This document shows positions 10,847-21,202 of a DNA stretch of 64,000 nucleotides, in pieces. This DNA comes from Ixodes scapularis (taxonomy: Eukaryota; Arthropoda; Arachnida; Ixodida; Ixodidae): assembly GCF_016920785.2 (NCBI RefSeq), contig NW_024609943.1, positions 61,000 to 124,999 on the forward strand, written 5' to 3'. The translations under genes and the position numbers were made by a program. The stretch's first letter is position 1. Each line of letters begins with the position of its first letter. The notes beneath the pieces were generated by a model. The model did not search any database. It was not told the origin of the DNA and saw nothing but the letters and a program-made list of their open reading frames with translations.

Positions 10847-12640
10847 ATTTTATTTAGTTATTTATTTATTTGGTGATACTGCCAGCATTCTGTGGAACGT
10901 CCAGGCAGGAGGTGTACAAAAACAACATTCAAAAACAAGCGGAAGTAGTACAAACAAACAAACAGACAGAGCCACTACTCAACAAAGTGCGAGAGTAGTG
11001 CTGCACTAAAAGTATCTAATGATCTCAAATTTACAACACTTTCAAGAAGCTTATTCCACTCACACGTGGTTCTAGGAAAAAAAGAATGCTTTGAACAAAG
11101 TGGTTCCACACAATGGTTCGACAAGTGTTAATTGATGTTTGCCTCTCATGGGCCTTGTCTCGTTAAATGAAGTGTAATCACAGAGACGCAGTTGCAAATT
11201 ACCCTGTATCATATTATAAAGAAACTTCAGCCGTCCTGTTTCTGTCCGGGTTGCTAAATCCCTCAATCCCGATCTTGGGTACAAATCTGAAACGGATGAC
11301 ATAAAACCATAATGGTTGTACACAAACTGCAATGTTTTTTTTTTTTTGCAGTCTCTAACATATTGATTGACAGCTTTGTATGAGGGTCCCATACAATACA
11401 TGCATATTCTAGCATTGGTCTTATGATGGTTTTATAAGCAGTCAGTTTAGTTTCAGGTGAACACAGGTTAATATTTTGTCTTAAAAACAAGAGCTTCCGC
11501 ACTGCTTTACGAGCTATAAACTCAATATGTGCACTCCATGACAAATCAGAGGTAATTAAAGCTCCGAGGTATTGATATTGGTTAACAGTTGTGGGAACCA
11601 TGGGGTTCCCTCTATCCCTATCTAGGCCTAGCTTCAAGCAGGCCGTGGGAGTCGTCGTCACCAATGGCGTCGGCCTCCCGGATACAAGGAACCACGAGGC
11701 CGAATTCCCCGAAGGGGCCGGCTCTCCCTTGCCCAGTTTAGGTGAACGCGCCATCGGCACACCCTTGGGAGTGATTATGGACGCGTCCCGTTTTCGAGTG
11801 ACCTTCTACCGGCCTCCCCGGGCGCGTCTATTTCCCGCAGGCTACATAAGCCGGCCACCCACCTGTGGCCGGGGCTCTTGGTTAGGGGGCTACGCTCGAC
11901 GGAGCATTCATCGTTATTTTCCTGCTCCCCCTTTTCCGTGATCCTGCCAGTTACGGCAGCGCGGACCCTTCTCCTGGTAATCCTGTCAATTAAGGCAGCG
12001 CCAACCTCATTTCTCTTTTGTTCCGCCTACGGGCGCAAAGCGTGTGGCGTAAGGCCAATAAGCACGTTTCTACGGTATCCCTGTGTTTGGTGTGGTCTCC
12101 CGTCCACCGGAGCCTAGCGGCGACTAACGGACGGACCCGGCCGTAGCCGCCATAGCAGCGGTCTACGGAGTGGGTTTTGCCTCACAGCGAGCAGCAAGGT
12201 AAGTCAAAACCCACCTTTTGCAACCGACGAGTTACGGAGTGGGTGTTTGCCTCACTGAGGACTTTGGGGTAAACTAGAATCCCACACAGTATCAAGTGGT
12301 ACTCATTTGATAGAATATGTAAAAAACAAAGGGTTGTTCATCCGCATCACGGCCATTTGAACACACTTTTTACAGTTCAGAACCATATTCCATTTTATGC
12401 ACAATGCATGAACCAAAAATAGACATTAATTTAATTCTTCTTGATCAGACGGGTTGTTTACCTTAGCAAATAAAACACAATCGCCAGCAAAAAATCGGCT
12501 TTGTACATTGGGGTGGTGTATCTTTAAATCGTTAATAAAAATTAAAAACAAAAGTGGCCCAAGGACCGAGCCCAGGGGCTCGCCCGAGAAAACGGGTGAC
12601 TCGGGGGAAAAACAGTCAACACTAACACACTGCGTTTAGT
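10847..12640 (-). mobile_element. 5'-truncated non-LTR retrotransposon (LINE), minus strand
   Basis: On the minus strand 12600-12290 encodes a GEPLGSVLGPLLFLIFINDL segment (reverse transcriptase motif) and a diverged FA(G/D)D catalytic box. After the solo LTR, 11580-11263 continues with YLGALITSDLSWSAHI and RPMLEYACIVWDP, the RT thumb/connection region of Jockey/CR1-type LINEs. The 3' end lies at about 10847, where the sequence finishes in an (AAATA)n-like tail. Relative to copy 1, the insertion falls in the CCTATAT/GTGTTTCATTCC interval. Stops and frameshifts make it non-functional. Confidence 0.85.
11590..12286. mobile_element. Solo LTR inside the LINE, 4-bp target duplication
   Basis: The 697-bp segment begins TGTGGGA and ends TCCCACA, is GC-rich, and splits the LINE coding sequence. 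It is flanked on both sides by CAGT (11586-11589 and 12287-12290), a 4-bp duplication typical of Gypsy integration. A CTACATAAG box near 11843 and a CAATAAG near 12055 could be the LTR promoter and poly(A) signal. No internal region remains, so it is a solo LTR formed by LTR-LTR recombination. Strand is not certain. Confidence 0.85.
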
Positions 12641-13081
12641 GTTTCATTCCCCTTGGATGCCATTTCCTATGTGTAGTGGTCTTGCATTAGTATTTTTTGT
12701 CTCCCTTCTGCAAAAACGCCCAAGTTTAAGTAAGACCGGGTTCTTTCTTATACATGCAGGTCTTGGTGGCTAGCACCAGCCAATCAAGGCCAGAAGTTTG
12801 CTCTTTGCCGCTCATCGCAAGTATTTTCAAGGTGAGTGTTTGATGCCTATCTGAGTTGTGTGTTTTATTCCTCACAGACACTCTATTTCCTGTCTTTATA
12901 GTGGTCTTGTGTCAGGCTTTTGTGTCTCTGTCTGGCCAAAGCATCTGTATTAGACTAAGACTGGGTTCTTTAGGATATGTGCAGGTATTCTTCGCAGCAA
13001 ATGGCTGCCAATCAGGAACACGAGTTTGTTCTCGGCCACCAAGAGCAAGTATTTTCAAAGCGAGCTATTGCTCCCCTATAT

Positions 13082-14625
13082 CAGTGATGTGATGGCTGCG
13101 CCAATTGCGCCAAACTGCGCCAAGGGGCTAACCCTGCTACATTTTGTCAAAATATGTGTAATCTGCGCCAAGCCTGCGCCAAAGGGCCAATTTTGGTCGC
13201 CTTTCAAAACCGAAACTAAACTAAGCACCGTAACTGAGCATGCATGAGCTAGGCGGCGCAAACGGCCGCCCGACACAAAATACCCTCTATCAATCGTCCA
13301 TGGTTTTTTGCATGGTTTTTTTTCCGCCATGCCGTCTCTTCTTTCACGCTCTCGTCGTCTCGTAAGCGTTAGTCTTGTCTCGCGTTTTTTTTTTAACGAT
13401 AGATGTTAGCATGTGTGTGTGCTGCGACGCTAGCGTGCTGGGTACCAGCCATGCCATGACGCTGTGAAACGAAACTATGTTTTGGCGCGGCGAGAGTTGC
13501 TTTTTGAGCTGAAGCTCTCGCTCCTGAAATCAACGGCCACACGACATTGCAGATATGGAGCTTCCTAAACTGAAACATAAGGACCGCCGCATGTTCATCA
13601 ACATTCATGTTCTTGTTTGAAACATACGCTGCTACAAAAATCCATCTCTAACTCAAAGACTGCTGTGTCAAAGTATTGATTACCTAGGTTTCTCTTGGTG
13701 GGCTTTCTTTCGAGAGGGACCCCGGTACGTGAAAAATGTGTTGTGAAGAAAAGTTGAAGTGAGCTAAAGCAAAGAAGGTACTGTCTGCACGCTGAACCCG
13801 CAGAGCACGCTTGTTTGTCTCGAGTTCAGTCGTTGCACAAAGCGACCCTGGCTCGCGATGTCTTGCATCAATGCGCTCAGGTTCTTTTTTTCTGTGTTTA
13901 GCTCGTACCTGGCCTGCCGGCCTTGCAAGCACGCGGCGCTGGAGACTTTTTTGTTGCATGCTGGGCAATTACACTTTGCATAGACTTTTGGCAACTAGTT
14001 GGGACGGTGCGGAGAGGCATGGTTTCGGTTTCGATCGAACAGCCGTTTCGCTCGCGCGATGAAGCACGTGCACCTGCAAGCCTGCCGGAGTTGCCCTCAC
14101 GTGGATGCGAACCAACGATGCAAACATAATTGCATGACAGAGGCACCAGCCGGGACGCTTGCAATTCAGTGTTTTACATTTAATTACTTTTGACGAAAAT
14201 CTGGCACGTCGGCAATCAGTAAAACAGTGGCAAGCAGTTTTTCGGAATTGCTTGGCAACGCCTACAGCACTGTAGACTTGTGGGATGTCGCAATGTCTCT
14301 TTGGAGCCATTGAAATTGGACATTCAATACTACCCTAAGCTAAAGCAAAGCTTGCTCAAGCCTTGCAGAATGTTTCGAAAAGCAAAAAGAAATGTGTTAT
14401 GTCATTGGCATTTCAGTTACATCTTGAAAGACTCCCAGGTGGCCAAACTTGACCATAATTGGTTTATTTCGGCGAGCAAGATTCCCTTCGCGTGTCCAGC
14501 ATTTAAAACAAATATTTTTATTTTTATTAGAATATCAGCTTTAAAAGCTACTTTTGCTGCTCCAAAACACTGTTTTGGCTGCTCCGAAAGGTGCTCCAAA
14601 ACGGCTTAGGCCAATCACATCACTG
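13082..14625. mobile_element. hAT-like non-autonomous DNA transposon, 1.5 kb
   Basis: Left end CAGTGATGTGATGGC and right end GCCAATCACATCACTG form 15-16-bp inverted repeats with the CAGTG start common in hAT elements. CTATAT occurs immediately outside both ends (13076-13081 and 14626-14631). Copy 1 has the uninterrupted CCTATATGAGTTT target. Subterminal TGCGCCAA repeats lie at 13092-13185, as expected for hAT transposase-binding sites. No transposase frame was recognised. At about 13985-14040 there is a TIR-like stretch shared with the 29.2-30.5-kb element. Confidence 0.8.
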
Positions 14626-15221
14626 CTATATGAGTTTCAGCATTTGTCAAGGAGCGCCAAAATCAAAGCCCGGGGGTTGGCCATTGCAGAAATGTTGACT
14701 CGGAAGCGCATAGGGAGGAAGCTTTACAAAAGCATCCACCTGACTCTACAAGTGAAACCGAAACTAAGAATGTGGGTTCCATTTGAAAAATAGAAAAAAA
14801 AAAAAAACATTGTCAGCCCGAATTCACTCGGGGGCGGCACGGAGCAAACAAGCCACAGTACGAGTAGGCTTGGTTCAGGCTTTTGCAGGGGTAGTCGATG
14901 ACTGTGTTTTCTAAAAACTTATCTTTTTCTAAAAGTGTGGTGGTGTAATATTCGGGGATGGGCATTGAGTCGGGATGTTAAGGTAAACATTTCATCCATA
15001 TGCCGGGATTCATGGGCCTTGTCCCCCTAGCGAGGGGGACAAGGCCTTCAAAAGTTTAGGTTCGCATAATTGGTGCGTCAGTATTGACGTCTCAATTTAC
15101 ATCAGGCCTCATTTTAAAGCTCATATAAATGACATGTCTAAAATTCGTTTGAGTGTACTTCCTCCCAGCAAGTATGTGATTCTGTCTCAAAAAGTCTAAT
15201 CTGATGTTGACCGCACCTCAG

Positions 15222-15341
15222 GTCTCCACCGACGATTCATCAGGACGAGACCCAACCGGGACATTAGGGAGGAGCGGCTTAAGCAAGGAAGGCTACATAT
15301 ACGACAGCTTCTTGCGGACAAGAACCGAAAATAGATAGACG
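15222..15341 (+). pseudogene. Basic-protein exon-like segment, copy 2 (stop near end)
   Basis: Counterpart of 2667-2786. The acceptor CCTCAG/GTCTCC is conserved and the peptide RRFIRTRPNRDIREERLKQ is kept, but a TAG follows the LLADKNRK segment. Confidence 0.35.
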
Positions 15342-15537
15342 GTGGATTTTTCATTTGCTATGCCTTTTGGCATGCACATTCTGTTTGTTATGATTGAAGA
15401 TTCCTGCAGAGTTCAATTTCAACTATTGTAAAAAAACCGAGCATGCGCTCAGATCGCAGAAGCGCCTACCCTGTGATTCGAAACGATCCGCAAATAAGCA
15501 AAGGGCATACCAGACACCCATCCACCTGTTTTGAGCC

Positions 15538-15726
15538 ATGCTCAAAATATTAAAAGAGCACATCAAGCGCCAGGTGCTTTGGCGTCTTTGCCACAATGGC
15601 GCCGGTTGCGGAGCTGACAGACCCGTGACTGGCACAAGCCATGGCCTGGCCTTTGGGAACCAGGGAATCGATATTAAAGAAGTAGCGCAGAAATCGGAGG
15701 CGGGTGGTGAAGGTGAACAGAGTTAA
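15538..15726 (+). CDS. Conserved 63-codon hypothetical frame, copy 2
   Basis: An uninterrupted ATG-to-stop frame of 62 residues that starts MLKILKEHIKRQVLWRLC and contains VTGTSHGLAFGNQG and IKEVAQK. The copy 1 counterpart (2982-3170) is the same length but has one nonsense codon. Differences between the copies are modest. The GAAG/GTGAAC near the end resembles a donor, so the frame could be an exon rather than a complete small gene. No family recognised. Confidence 0.3.
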   Translation: MLKILKEHIKRQVLWRLCHNGAGCGADRPVTGTSHGLAFGNQGIDIKEVAQKSEAGGEGEQS

Positions 15727-15978
15727 CTGAAAACAATGATTGTGGAAGTTCGTCGCATGAGCCATCTATGTCCCGTGCATATAATTTTGAGTGTGCTGTA
15801 TTTGGCTACTCAAAAAAATTGTTACTTGGACGTAACTAATCGCAAATCTCTTGCAGTTCCCACGGCCCACAAGCCAGCAGGCGCCAGTTCATTCTTGTTC
15901 AAAGGTGAGAATTCTAGATTTTCTAGATTGCTCTGAAGCAGCAATACTGGAGCCAGACAAGCGGTACGGCATATTTGA

Positions 15979-16102
15979 TTGACGGAGCTCAAAACGACTG
16001 GGGACGCTTTCACTGAAGCTTGTTTTGCTGCAATACACGCATGTATTGCAGCAGAACAAGCTTCAGTGAAAGCGTCCCGAGTCGTTCTGAGCTCCGTCAA
16101 TT
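15979..16102. repeat. Long near-perfect hairpin, copy 2
   Basis: Same inverted repeat as at 3425-3541. Compared with copy 1, the left arm has CACTGAAGC where copy 1 has CATTGAAGC, and the right arm has the matching change (GCTTCAGTG versus GCTTCAATG). Pairing is therefore preserved at a substituted position. Confidence 0.85.
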
Positions 16103-16858
16103 AAATACGCCGTATCGCTTGTCTGTCTGGCTTCACTGTTGCTGTAGGCGACAAAACATGTGCCCAGTTTTGTCACAAGAGGAATATTATGTCACGCACA
16201 TGTAATTTTGATTTTATCCGGCTTAGTGGGCTGTAGGTGGCTGGTCAAAGAAATTCGTACTTGGACGCAACTAATCGCAAATCTTTCTGGCAGTTTCCAA
16301 GGCCTAAGAGCCAGCAGGTCCCAGTTTGCTTTTCCTCAGAGGTGAGAATTCCAAATTCCCGAAGCAGGAATAGTGAAGCCAGACGACCGGTACAGCACTT
16401 TTAATTGACGAAGCTCAGAACGACTGGGGGCTCCTGCATTGAAGCTTATTTTTCTGTAATACACGCGAGCGACATTGACGTATGCCCAGTTACGTCGCAA
16501 GAGGTTATCTATGTCCCGCGCATGTAATTTTTTTAATCTTTCCGACTTAGTGTACTTGACGGTGACAGCGCAGGAAAAACCAAACTCACACCAGGCACTC
16601 AGGAAGACAAGCACACGCGCTGAACTTACAACTCTTGTGTATTCGACTGCTTCATTTATCTCTTCAACGTTTCGGTTGACTTTTCAGAACGTGATAAGTA
16701 GAAGAAGTAGCACGAAATACAAAGAAAAATTCTAAAGAGAAGGCAAAAGAACAGTAAAAGAGAAGACAAATGAAGAAACGGAAAAAATATCTATACGAAA
16801 CACATTTACAAATCGTCCCTCTCCCTCATCGCTATCATTTAGATAGAAATTGGAGCTC

Positions 16859-17080
16859 TTAGGTCGACAGCGCTATAGAAGGACTACTTACACACTTGTC
16901 CTTCAGCTGTGCTATCCTTTCCGCTTCCATTATTCCTCTAGTCAATGCGTCTCTACTCCTACTTATTACAGAACAATATTCAAAATGTGCTATACAGCCG
17001 CAATCGCGACAATGGATTCCCAGGTGTCCAGCTACGACTCGGTGGGTGTTATAAAAATGCTCTCTTAAACGATCATTCAA
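16859..17080 (-). pseudogene. Penelope GIY-YIG endonuclease fragment, inverted half-copy
   Basis: The minus-strand frame reads NDRLREHFYNTHRV, then GHLGIHCRDCGC, then RDALTRGIMEAERI and CVSSPSIALS. This is the conserved C-terminal portion of Penelope-like GIY-YIG endonucleases, with the RLxEH helix, the H-C-R-x-C-x-C cysteine motif, the TREIxEA motif and the CVSxPSIALS tail. The N-terminal GIY-YIG strand motifs are missing or frame-shifted, so it is a relic. Confidence 0.8.
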
Positions 17081-17487
17081 ACACCTTCCAGTCTGGCCTA
17101 CATACTCTCTACCACATGAGAGAGGGACAGAATATACAACTCCTTCAGTACAATTTACAAAGCTCTTTTGGTGCTTTTTCGAACAACCAACTTCCCAGTG
17201 TGCCGATCCGTTTACCTTCCTGCACAGGCTTAGAAGCTTATTTGGTGCGGAACTTTATGTATATATGGAACAACGGCCTTCCTTCCCTTTTTTGTATTGC
17301 GTTTAGGTCGTTCACCCCATCTTATTCTTTTTAATAAATCCTCTGCCACGGCTGTAAGTAATGCACTAGGATATCCTGTTGACTTTAACCTTGCGATTTG
17401 AGCATCAAAGCTAACCTTAAGGGAATGAATACATGACTTATTGCTTTTCAGACCACGTCAGGAATTTTTCAAGGTGGTTTCCTTGAA

Positions 17488-18012
17488 TTGCTCACCGTAT
17501 ATTTAAAATCTATGTGTGCGTGTTGGAAGGGTAACACCTTTCTCCAAAAAGCAGGGGTATGCATCGGTTCATGCATAGTACCAGTTTTGAGTAACCTTTA
17601 CCTCGCGCATCGGGACCGGATCCTTTCACGTAGCTTAGATGCTTCTTCTGTTGTAAAGGTGTTTCGCTTTGTTGATGATTTTTTGATTGTGCTAGATTGT
17701 GCAGCTAATGACTTTCAAAAATTACTCTCTAACGTTCTTTCCTGTTTTAAATCCTGTATAGATCCACCAGAAATCACTCATGAGCTCCCCACAGAAGGTT
17801 CCTTGCGGTTCTTGGACCTCAGATTAATTGTTTCGGAGCATCGTGTATATTGGTCATACGAACCGAAAGGGAAGAAACCTCTTCTTAATTTTCAGTCAGC
17901 ATACTCCAAGCTTGATAGGCGAGGCATTGTAAATTATTTCTCCCCAGTGTGCTTAATAAGTCTTGTATTCATTCACTTAAGGTTAGCTTTGATGCTCAAA
18001 TCGCCAGGTTAA
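17488..18012 (+). pseudogene. Penelope-like reverse transcriptase fragment
   Basis: 174 codons containing GSCIVPVLSNLYLAHRDR, then FRFVDDFLIVL (the RT catalytic box with two aspartates, as F-V-D-D) and SLRFLDLRLIV. These match the middle and end of Penelope-like RTs, which resemble telomerase RT. The N-terminal RT region is absent because the copy is truncated at the inverted junction near 17405-17480. A stop at 18012 separates it from the GIY-YIG part. Confidence 0.85.
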
Positions 18013-18199
18013 AGTCAACAGGATATCCTAGCGCATTACTTATAGCCGTGGCAGAGGATTTATTAAAGAGAATAAAATGGGGTGAACGACCTAAACGCAA
18101 TACAGAAAAGTAAAGCTCGGCCATTGTTCCATATATACATAACGTTTCGCACGGTCTAAAAAAGAGAGGTAACTGCATTAACATTATTTTTGCTTTTTC

Positions 18200-18590
18200 A
18201 GCACCAAATAAGTTTCTAAGCCTGTGCTGGAAAGTAAATGGATCGGCACACCGGGAAGTTGGTTGTTCGAAAAAGCACCAAAAGAGCTTTGTAAATTGTA
18301 CTGAAGGAGTCGTATATTCTGTCCCACTCTGACGTGTTTGAATGATCGTTTAAGACAGCATTTTTATTACACCCACCGAGTCGTAGCTGGACACTTGGGA
18401 ATCCATCGTCGCGATTGTGGCGCTGTATAGCACATTTTGAAAATTGTTCTGTAATAGGTAGGAGTACAGACGCATTGACTAGAGAAATAATGGAAGCGGA
18501 AAGGATAGCACAGCTGAAGGACAAGTGTGTAAGTAGTCCTTCTATAGCGCTGTCGACCAAAGAGCTCCAATTTCTATCTAAATGATAGCG
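18200..18590 (+). pseudogene. Penelope GIY-YIG endonuclease fragment, plus-strand copy
   Basis: The plus-strand reading (with stops) continues from the RT and ends in VIGRSTDALTREIMEAERI, then CVSSPSIALSTKE, equivalent to the inverted half-copy at 16859-17080. It is broken by several stops and frameshifts. Confidence 0.7.
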
Positions 18591-19062
18591 ATGAGGGAGA
18601 GGGACGATTTGTAAAAGTGTTTCGTTTAGATATTTATTCCGTTTCTTCATTTGTCTTCTCTTTTACTGTTCTTTTGCCTTCTCTTTAGAATTTTCCTTTG
18701 TATTTCGTGCTACTTCTTCTACCTATCACGTTCTGAAAAGTCAACCCAGACGTTGAAGAGAAAAATGAAGCAGTCGAATACACAAGAGTTGTAAGTTCAG
18801 CGCGTGTGCTTGTCTTCCTGAGTGTCTGGTGTGAGATTAATTTTTGCTGCGCTGTCACCGTCAAGTATGGTTCACCAACTCGCCCAAGCTTCCATCCTAT
18901 CGACTTAGTGTACTTTACGGGGCTACTCAATGTAATTTCTACTTGAACGCACCTAATCGCAAATCTCTCTCCCAGTTTGTCCCAGTTTCCACGGCCTACA
19001 AGCTAACAAGCACCAGTTCGTTTTTCCTCAAAGGTGAGCATTCCAGATACTTTAGTTAGGTG

Positions 19063-19482
19063 CACGGTGTAAGATAATACTCTTCAGGTGAGGACAGCGC
19101 GCTCCTGGCCACGTGCCCGATAAAGTTCACTCTTCACACTCTCTCACTATGGTTTCAAGCGGCGCCGGCAGGTGACTCGTCGACCCGTGGGCACGTACAA
19201 GACGGCTCGTGCCGCCTTATGTACCACACGCGCAGAGCTCCAGCGAGGTTGTCACACGTGCAGAAAGACCATGGTGTACCGGGGTGTCATGGCAACGAGA
19301 TAACGTTTTTTCGCTCTCACACAGTTTCGCCGTTTGGCCGCCGGCGACACTGTCAGTCGCGGGCACGGTGGCAGCCGAATGATGCAGTCTTTCGGATGCC
19401 CGTCGAACGAACACTATTTGATTCCTCGTGCCGTGAGTTCACCCCGGCGTGTTCTCACCTAAAGAGTGTATCTTACACCGTG
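19063..19482. mobile_element. 420-bp MITE with perfect 8-bp target duplication
   Basis: The ends CACGGTGTAAGATA and TATCTTACACCGTG are inverted repeats that extend about 28 bp with a few mismatches. GTTAGGTG flanks the element on both sides (19055-19062 and 19483-19490), and copy 1 near 4125 has the unoccupied site (GTTAGTTGC). An 8-bp duplication fits hAT, P or related superfamilies; the CACGGTG start does not decide between them. The interior is GC-rich with no transposase frame. Confidence 0.9.
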
Positions 19483-20314
19483 GTTAGGTGCAAAGCAGGA
19501 ACTGTGAAGCCAGACGACCGGATAGGTATATTTAATTGACCGAGCTCAGAATGACCCGTGGCAGTGGAATGGAAGCTTATCTTTCCGCAATCAAACGCAG
19601 ACATAATTTTGAATCTATCCGGCTTAGTGAAGGATTGCTACTTGTTGCGAACTAATCACAAATTTTTATTTTGCAGTTTCTATATGGCTACAGCTAGCAG
19701 GTGCTGTTTTCATTGAAAGGTGAGGATTTCACATTCTGTTTTCAAACAGCAAGTTTTTGAATGAGGGTCCTAAACAATTAACTTTCTTTTGCAGTAAGTG
19801 CCAGATCCTCCAGTTCAGGAATATGTTAAATATAGTTGGTATGGATAAGCCCAGTGTTTTGCTTCTTTATTCATAATTTGACAACAGCAACATTTTTTTT
19901 ATCACTCAGAAATACACACAAGAAGAGACTGCGTTGCGGAGAAATGCCGCGCTGAACGTGATCTTCCAACTCGTATATAGTTTTATTGGTAGCCGATATA
20001 ATATACTGGATTTCAATATCCATTATACCCTAAGTACGCTGGAATCGTAAACCCTTATTGGATCCCCATAGACACATGGGGATCCAGTAAGGGTTTATAC
20101 GGTATTGGATTCCAATGTTTTCAGCGTATTATGGATATTGGAATCCCATAACAAACCCTTATTGTAATACAATACAATAAATGTAATGTTTTCTCAATAC
20201 TCTGTCCATATCGTATTGTAATACAATAAAAAGATATTGTTTACCAATATCCATAATACGCTTTTCATATTGGGGTTTTCCAATAGGGATACAACAAAAA
20301 TGAATTCTAAATCG

Positions 20315-21040
20315 TAAACATATATAAAAAAATCCACCTGGCGCACTGTGCACCTCTTGTTTATCTAGAGTTGAAGCGTCGTAGCGCTGTTTGATTTCAG
20401 AAGCCTCTCCACAACTGTTTTTGAAAAACGATATAACCTGGTATATGCGCGTAGCTCCACAACTGTTTTTGAGAAACGATGTGACGCGGGACATGAGCAT
20501 AGCTCGAATATCTGTATACTGCGCATATGTGCGCATTATATGAGTATGCTCTACTTTTTGTGGGCATGTATTGTGTAGTGGTACAGTAGTTATCGGTTTG
20601 TTTCCACCTGGCTACGAAGTGGCGTGGTTCAACAGAGGAGTCCATCTCTTGGAGCTTTACTTTTTTCGTGTAAAAGGTCGGTAACAATGCCCTTCATACA
20701 AAAATGCAGTGTTTAAGTTGAATTTTATACTGTATTGTATCTTTTGATGGCATGAATACTCAAACCTTTAGAACTCCTAAAGCGTCGTTGTGTGTATTAC
20801 ATGTTAGGGCGTATTCACATCCACAGCACAGCGCTAAAACAGCGTTATAGATAAAGAACTGACTTTGCTCCATAGCAGTTGTGTATTAGCGCTCAGCTGT
20901 AGGCGACTCTGCCCTTTTCAACGTAAATGAACTACGCAGATCTAATTACTCAGCGGTAACTCAGCACTGATAGTAGCACTGATGCATCGTTGAATGTACT
21001 TTACCGCTGCGCTTTATCAGTGAAACGGCCTTTACAGACT
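20315..21040 (+). promoter_or_regulatory. 5' flank of the acyl-CoA synthetase gene, repeated at 63.46 kb
   Basis: About 20315-20920 is colinear with 63465-64000. Shared blocks include GTTTATCTAGAGTTGAAGC, ACTGCGCATATGTGCGC, TTTCCACCTGGCTACG and GTTATAGATAAAGAACTGAC. In this copy a segment of about 50 bp starting CCACAACTGTTTTTGA (about 20408-20506) is tandemly duplicated, but the 63-kb copy has it once. About 20806-21030 looks like a small MITE with ends GGGCGTATTCACA and TGAAACGGCC. No clear TATA box was identified. Confidence 0.6.
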
Positions 21041-21202
21041 TGGCGGTAATGTTTTTTTCTGAACAGCGGAATGCCAACGATAGATCCTATCTGTTTATTG
21101 GTCTTGCCTTATTGAACCACAGATGAAGTACTTTTCAACCTATTACCATCGTTTTGCCTCCCCATTTACATCTTTAGAAAAACCTCCCAAACCTCGGTAA
21201 GC

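Larger units (their letters stand above)
16543..18915 (+). mobile_element. Penelope-like element with inverted half-copy and 15-bp target duplication
   Basis: The insertion interrupts copy 2 of the block. CGACTTAGTGTACTT flanks it at 16543-16557 and 18901-18915, and copy 1 has the intact site near 3980. About 16555-17480 and 18000-18866 are inverted copies of each other, both containing the GIY-YIG region. Between them, in plus orientation, lies a reverse-transcriptase part. Penelope-like elements typically show RT followed by GIY-YIG endonuclease and often insert as tandem or inverted partial copies. A 34-bp segment (18867-18900) separates the right inverted end from the target duplication and begins TGGTTCACCAACTCGCCC. 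Confidence 0.85.
9877..20292 (+). repeat. Duplicated block, copy 2 (expanded by insertions)
   Basis: Colinear with copy 1 at 197-4925. It is interrupted by a minus-strand LINE (10847-12640, carrying a solo LTR), a hAT-like element (13082-14625), a Penelope-like element (16555-18900) and a 420-bp MITE (19063-19482). Exon-like modules, the 63-codon frame (15538-15726), the long hairpin (15979-16102) and the AT palindromic tail (19975-20292) are all retained. The block lies directly upstream of the acyl-CoA synthetase gene. Confidence 0.85.

Noticed and set aside
20159..20536. Minus-strand 125-codon frame with SFLKNSCG repeats
   Set aside because: The repetition comes from the tandem 50-bp duplication of the promoter region, not from a protein repeat.
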